Shown here one piece after another: positions 6,383-7,491 of a stretch of DNA of 7,491 bases. Position numbers and translations under genes: made by a program. Position 1 is the first letter of the stretch. Each line of letters opens with the position of its first letter. A model generated the notes under the pieces. The model was not told the DNA's origin, made no database searches, and saw only the letters and a list, made by a program, of their open reading frames with translations. The stretch comes from an uncultured beta proteobacterium (lineage in GTDB: Bacteria > Pseudomonadota > Gammaproteobacteria > Burkholderiales > Rhodocyclaceae), in the NCBI GenBank assembly GCA_903932755.1, contig CAIZHL010000263.1, forward strand, positions 1 through 7,491, in the 5' to 3' direction.

Positions 6383-6956
6383 GGATCGCCGATTTCGGCC
6401 GGAAGGCCTTCACCACCGCCTCCTGCGTCTCCACGTAAGGCCCGCCGATCAGGTCCAGGCAATAGGGCACCGCGGCGAAAATTCCGGGCACGCGTTGCGT
6501 GCCGTCGGCATCCCTGACACCCTCCAGCGTTTCCCTGATCGACTTCGGTTGCCCGGGCAAATTCAGGATCAGCGACTTGCCGCGGATCGCCCCGACCTGG
6601 CGCGACAGGATCGCGGTGGGCACGAAGGCCAGCGAGATCTGCCGCATCTGTTCGCCGAAGCCGGGCATGAGCTTGTGCGCCACGGCCAGGGTGGCCTCCG
6701 GCGTCACGTCGCGCGGCGCCGGGCCGGTGCCGCCGGTGGTCAGTACCAGGTGGCAGCCGGCGACGTCGCAAAGCTCGATCAGTGTCCGCTCGATCACCGC
6801 CTGCTCGTCAGGTATCAGGCGTGTTTCCATGCGCCAGGGCGAACTCAGCGCCCGGCCGAACCACTCCTGCAGCGCCGGAATGCCCTTGTCCTCATAAACG
6901 CCGCTGGAGGCGCGGTCGGAGATCGAGACGAGGCCGATCAGGAGTTCTTCTTGCAT
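6369..6956 (-). CDS. mog: Molybdopterin adenylyltransferase (Mog)
   Basis: Mog activates molybdopterin by adenylating it with ATP, giving MPT-AMP, into which MoeA then inserts molybdate; this is a late step of molybdenum cofactor synthesis in the cytoplasm. The product is 195 residues, the same length as E. coli Mog and recognisably similar along its whole length. Visible are IGLVSISDRASSGVYEDKG (7-25), TTGGTGPAPRDVTPEAT (73-89), PGFGEQMRQISL (98-109) and LNLPGQPKSI (131-140). D50 and D83 correspond to the acidic residues I recall as functionally important in E. coli MogA (D49, D82). Two in-frame ATGs occur, at 6962 and 6956. I chose 6956: GAAGGA then sits 6 nt upstream, the length matches E. 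coli, and the ATG overlaps the stop of the preceding gene as TGATG. It is therefore probably translationally coupled to the YdcF-family gene. Confidence 0.97.
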   Translation of the reverse strand: MQEELLIGLVSISDRASSGVYEDKGIPALQEWFGRALSSPWRMETRLIPDEQAVIERTLIELCDVAGCHLVLTTGGTGPAPRDVTPEATLAVAHKLMPGFGEQMRQISLAFVPTAILSRQVGAIRGKSLILNLPGQPKSIRETLEGVRDADGTQRVPGIFAAVPYCLDLIGGPYVETQEAVVKAFRPKSAIRAPK

Positions 6957-7491
6957 CACCATTCCTTCAGGAAGTTGTAGAGTCGGCCGAGATATTCCCT
7001 TAGCGCCAGGCGGCTGGTGACCAGTCCGCCGGGCAGGAGGTCCTCCAGCGTCGAGGGCGATCCGGTGCTGAAAGCCATGGGGGCGGGCGTCACTTCCAGC
7101 CCGTGTTTTTCGAACAGCGGAATTGCCCGCGGCAGGTGCCAGCCGTGGCTGAGCAAAGCGATGCGGGTGATGCCCGCCGCCTTGAGCAGCGGCGCCGAGA
7201 GGAGGGCGTTCTCCACCGTGTCGCGCGACGCGCTTTCGACCCAGCGCACCTTGACGCCGAAATCGGTTTCCAGCACTTCGCGCATGGATTCCGCCTCGGG
7301 CCGGCCGCCGAAGGGCGCGCCGCCGGTCACCAGCAGGGGCAGGCGCGATTCGCGCGCCAGCCGCGCGCCGTAGCGCAGGCGTTCCAGCGTGTAGTGGCTG
7401 ACCGTGTCGCCGCCGTATTCCGGCGCGGCGAAGTAGGAGCCGCCGCCGAGGATGACGATCGCCTGGACGCGCTGCAGTTGCCCGGGGGTGA
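6956..7491 (-). CDS. YdcF/ElyC-like DUF218 family protein, N-terminus outside window
   Basis: The visible 177 codons are open to the right edge, so the start lies beyond 7491. The sequence shows the DUF218 layout: a hydrophobic strand with VILGGG (about 11-17), then RLRYGARLARE, LLVTGGAPF, EAESMREVL, the polar ESASRDTVENAL motif, LLSHGWHLPRAIPLF, and VTPAPMAF near the end. Family members include E. coli YdcF, SanA and ElyC (YcbC); ElyC-type proteins are membrane-anchored and linked to envelope or undecaprenyl-phosphate lipid metabolism, but the biochemical activity is unsettled. The N-terminal membrane segments that would separate an ElyC type from a soluble YdcF type fall outside the window. 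An internal GTG at 7330 could be mistaken for a start, but the family motif VILGGG lies upstream of it. Its stop TGA overlaps the mog ATG. Confidence 0.88.
   Translation of the reverse strand, partial: TPGQLQRVQAIVILGGGSYFAAPEYGGDTVSHYTLERLRYGARLARESRLPLLVTGGAPFGGRPEAESMREVLETDFGVKVRWVESASRDTVENALLSAPLLKAAGITRIALLSHGWHLPRAIPLFEKHGLEVTPAPMAFSTGSPSTLEDLLPGGLVTSRLALREYLGRLYNFLKEW

Overview
The window is high-GC proteobacterial chromosome, most likely betaproteobacterial. I infer this from the GC-rich codon use, from ThyA, Mog, Glk and GlgB sequences that recall their E. coli counterparts almost throughout, from a Lys/Ala/Pro-rich H1-like protein, and from a 'GTCATTCCGGC...GCCGGAAT' intergenic repeat of a kind common in that class. 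A Rhodocyclales-type host (glycogen-storing beta-proteobacterium) would fit, but the sequence alone does not prove it.

Layout, left to right. (1) Positions 1-88 hold a probable promoter with a nested dyad symmetry in front of glgB. (2) glgB, glycogen branching enzyme, is on + (89-2254). (3) Three minus-strand genes follow, transcribed leftward: thyA (4584-3769), glk (3644-2706) and a small H1-like/DUF2934 protein (2624-2262). The last ends only 7 bp from the end of glgB, tail to tail. The thyA-glk gap carries a dRS3-like inverted repeat and a long imperfect hairpin. (4) A divergent intergenic region (4585-4855) holds a good sigma70-type promoter driving a + strand gene for a 496-residue protein (4856-6346). 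This protein has an uncharacterised N-terminal two-thirds and a PilZ-like c-di-GMP-binding signature. (5) A minus-strand pair follows: a DUF218/YdcF-family gene cut off by the right edge (7491-6956), translationally coupled through a TGATG overlap to mog (6956-6369), the molybdopterin adenylyltransferase gene.

Functionally these are mainly core-metabolism genes. GlgB and Glk belong to glycogen and glucose metabolism, ThyA to dTMP synthesis and Mog to molybdenum cofactor synthesis. I see no mobile element, CRISPR array, tRNA, rRNA, toxin-antitoxin pair or defence island. I did not find a clearly new multi-gene system. The least explained items are the PilZ-like protein, the H1-like/DUF2934 fusion, and the structured DNA in front of glgB and glk.
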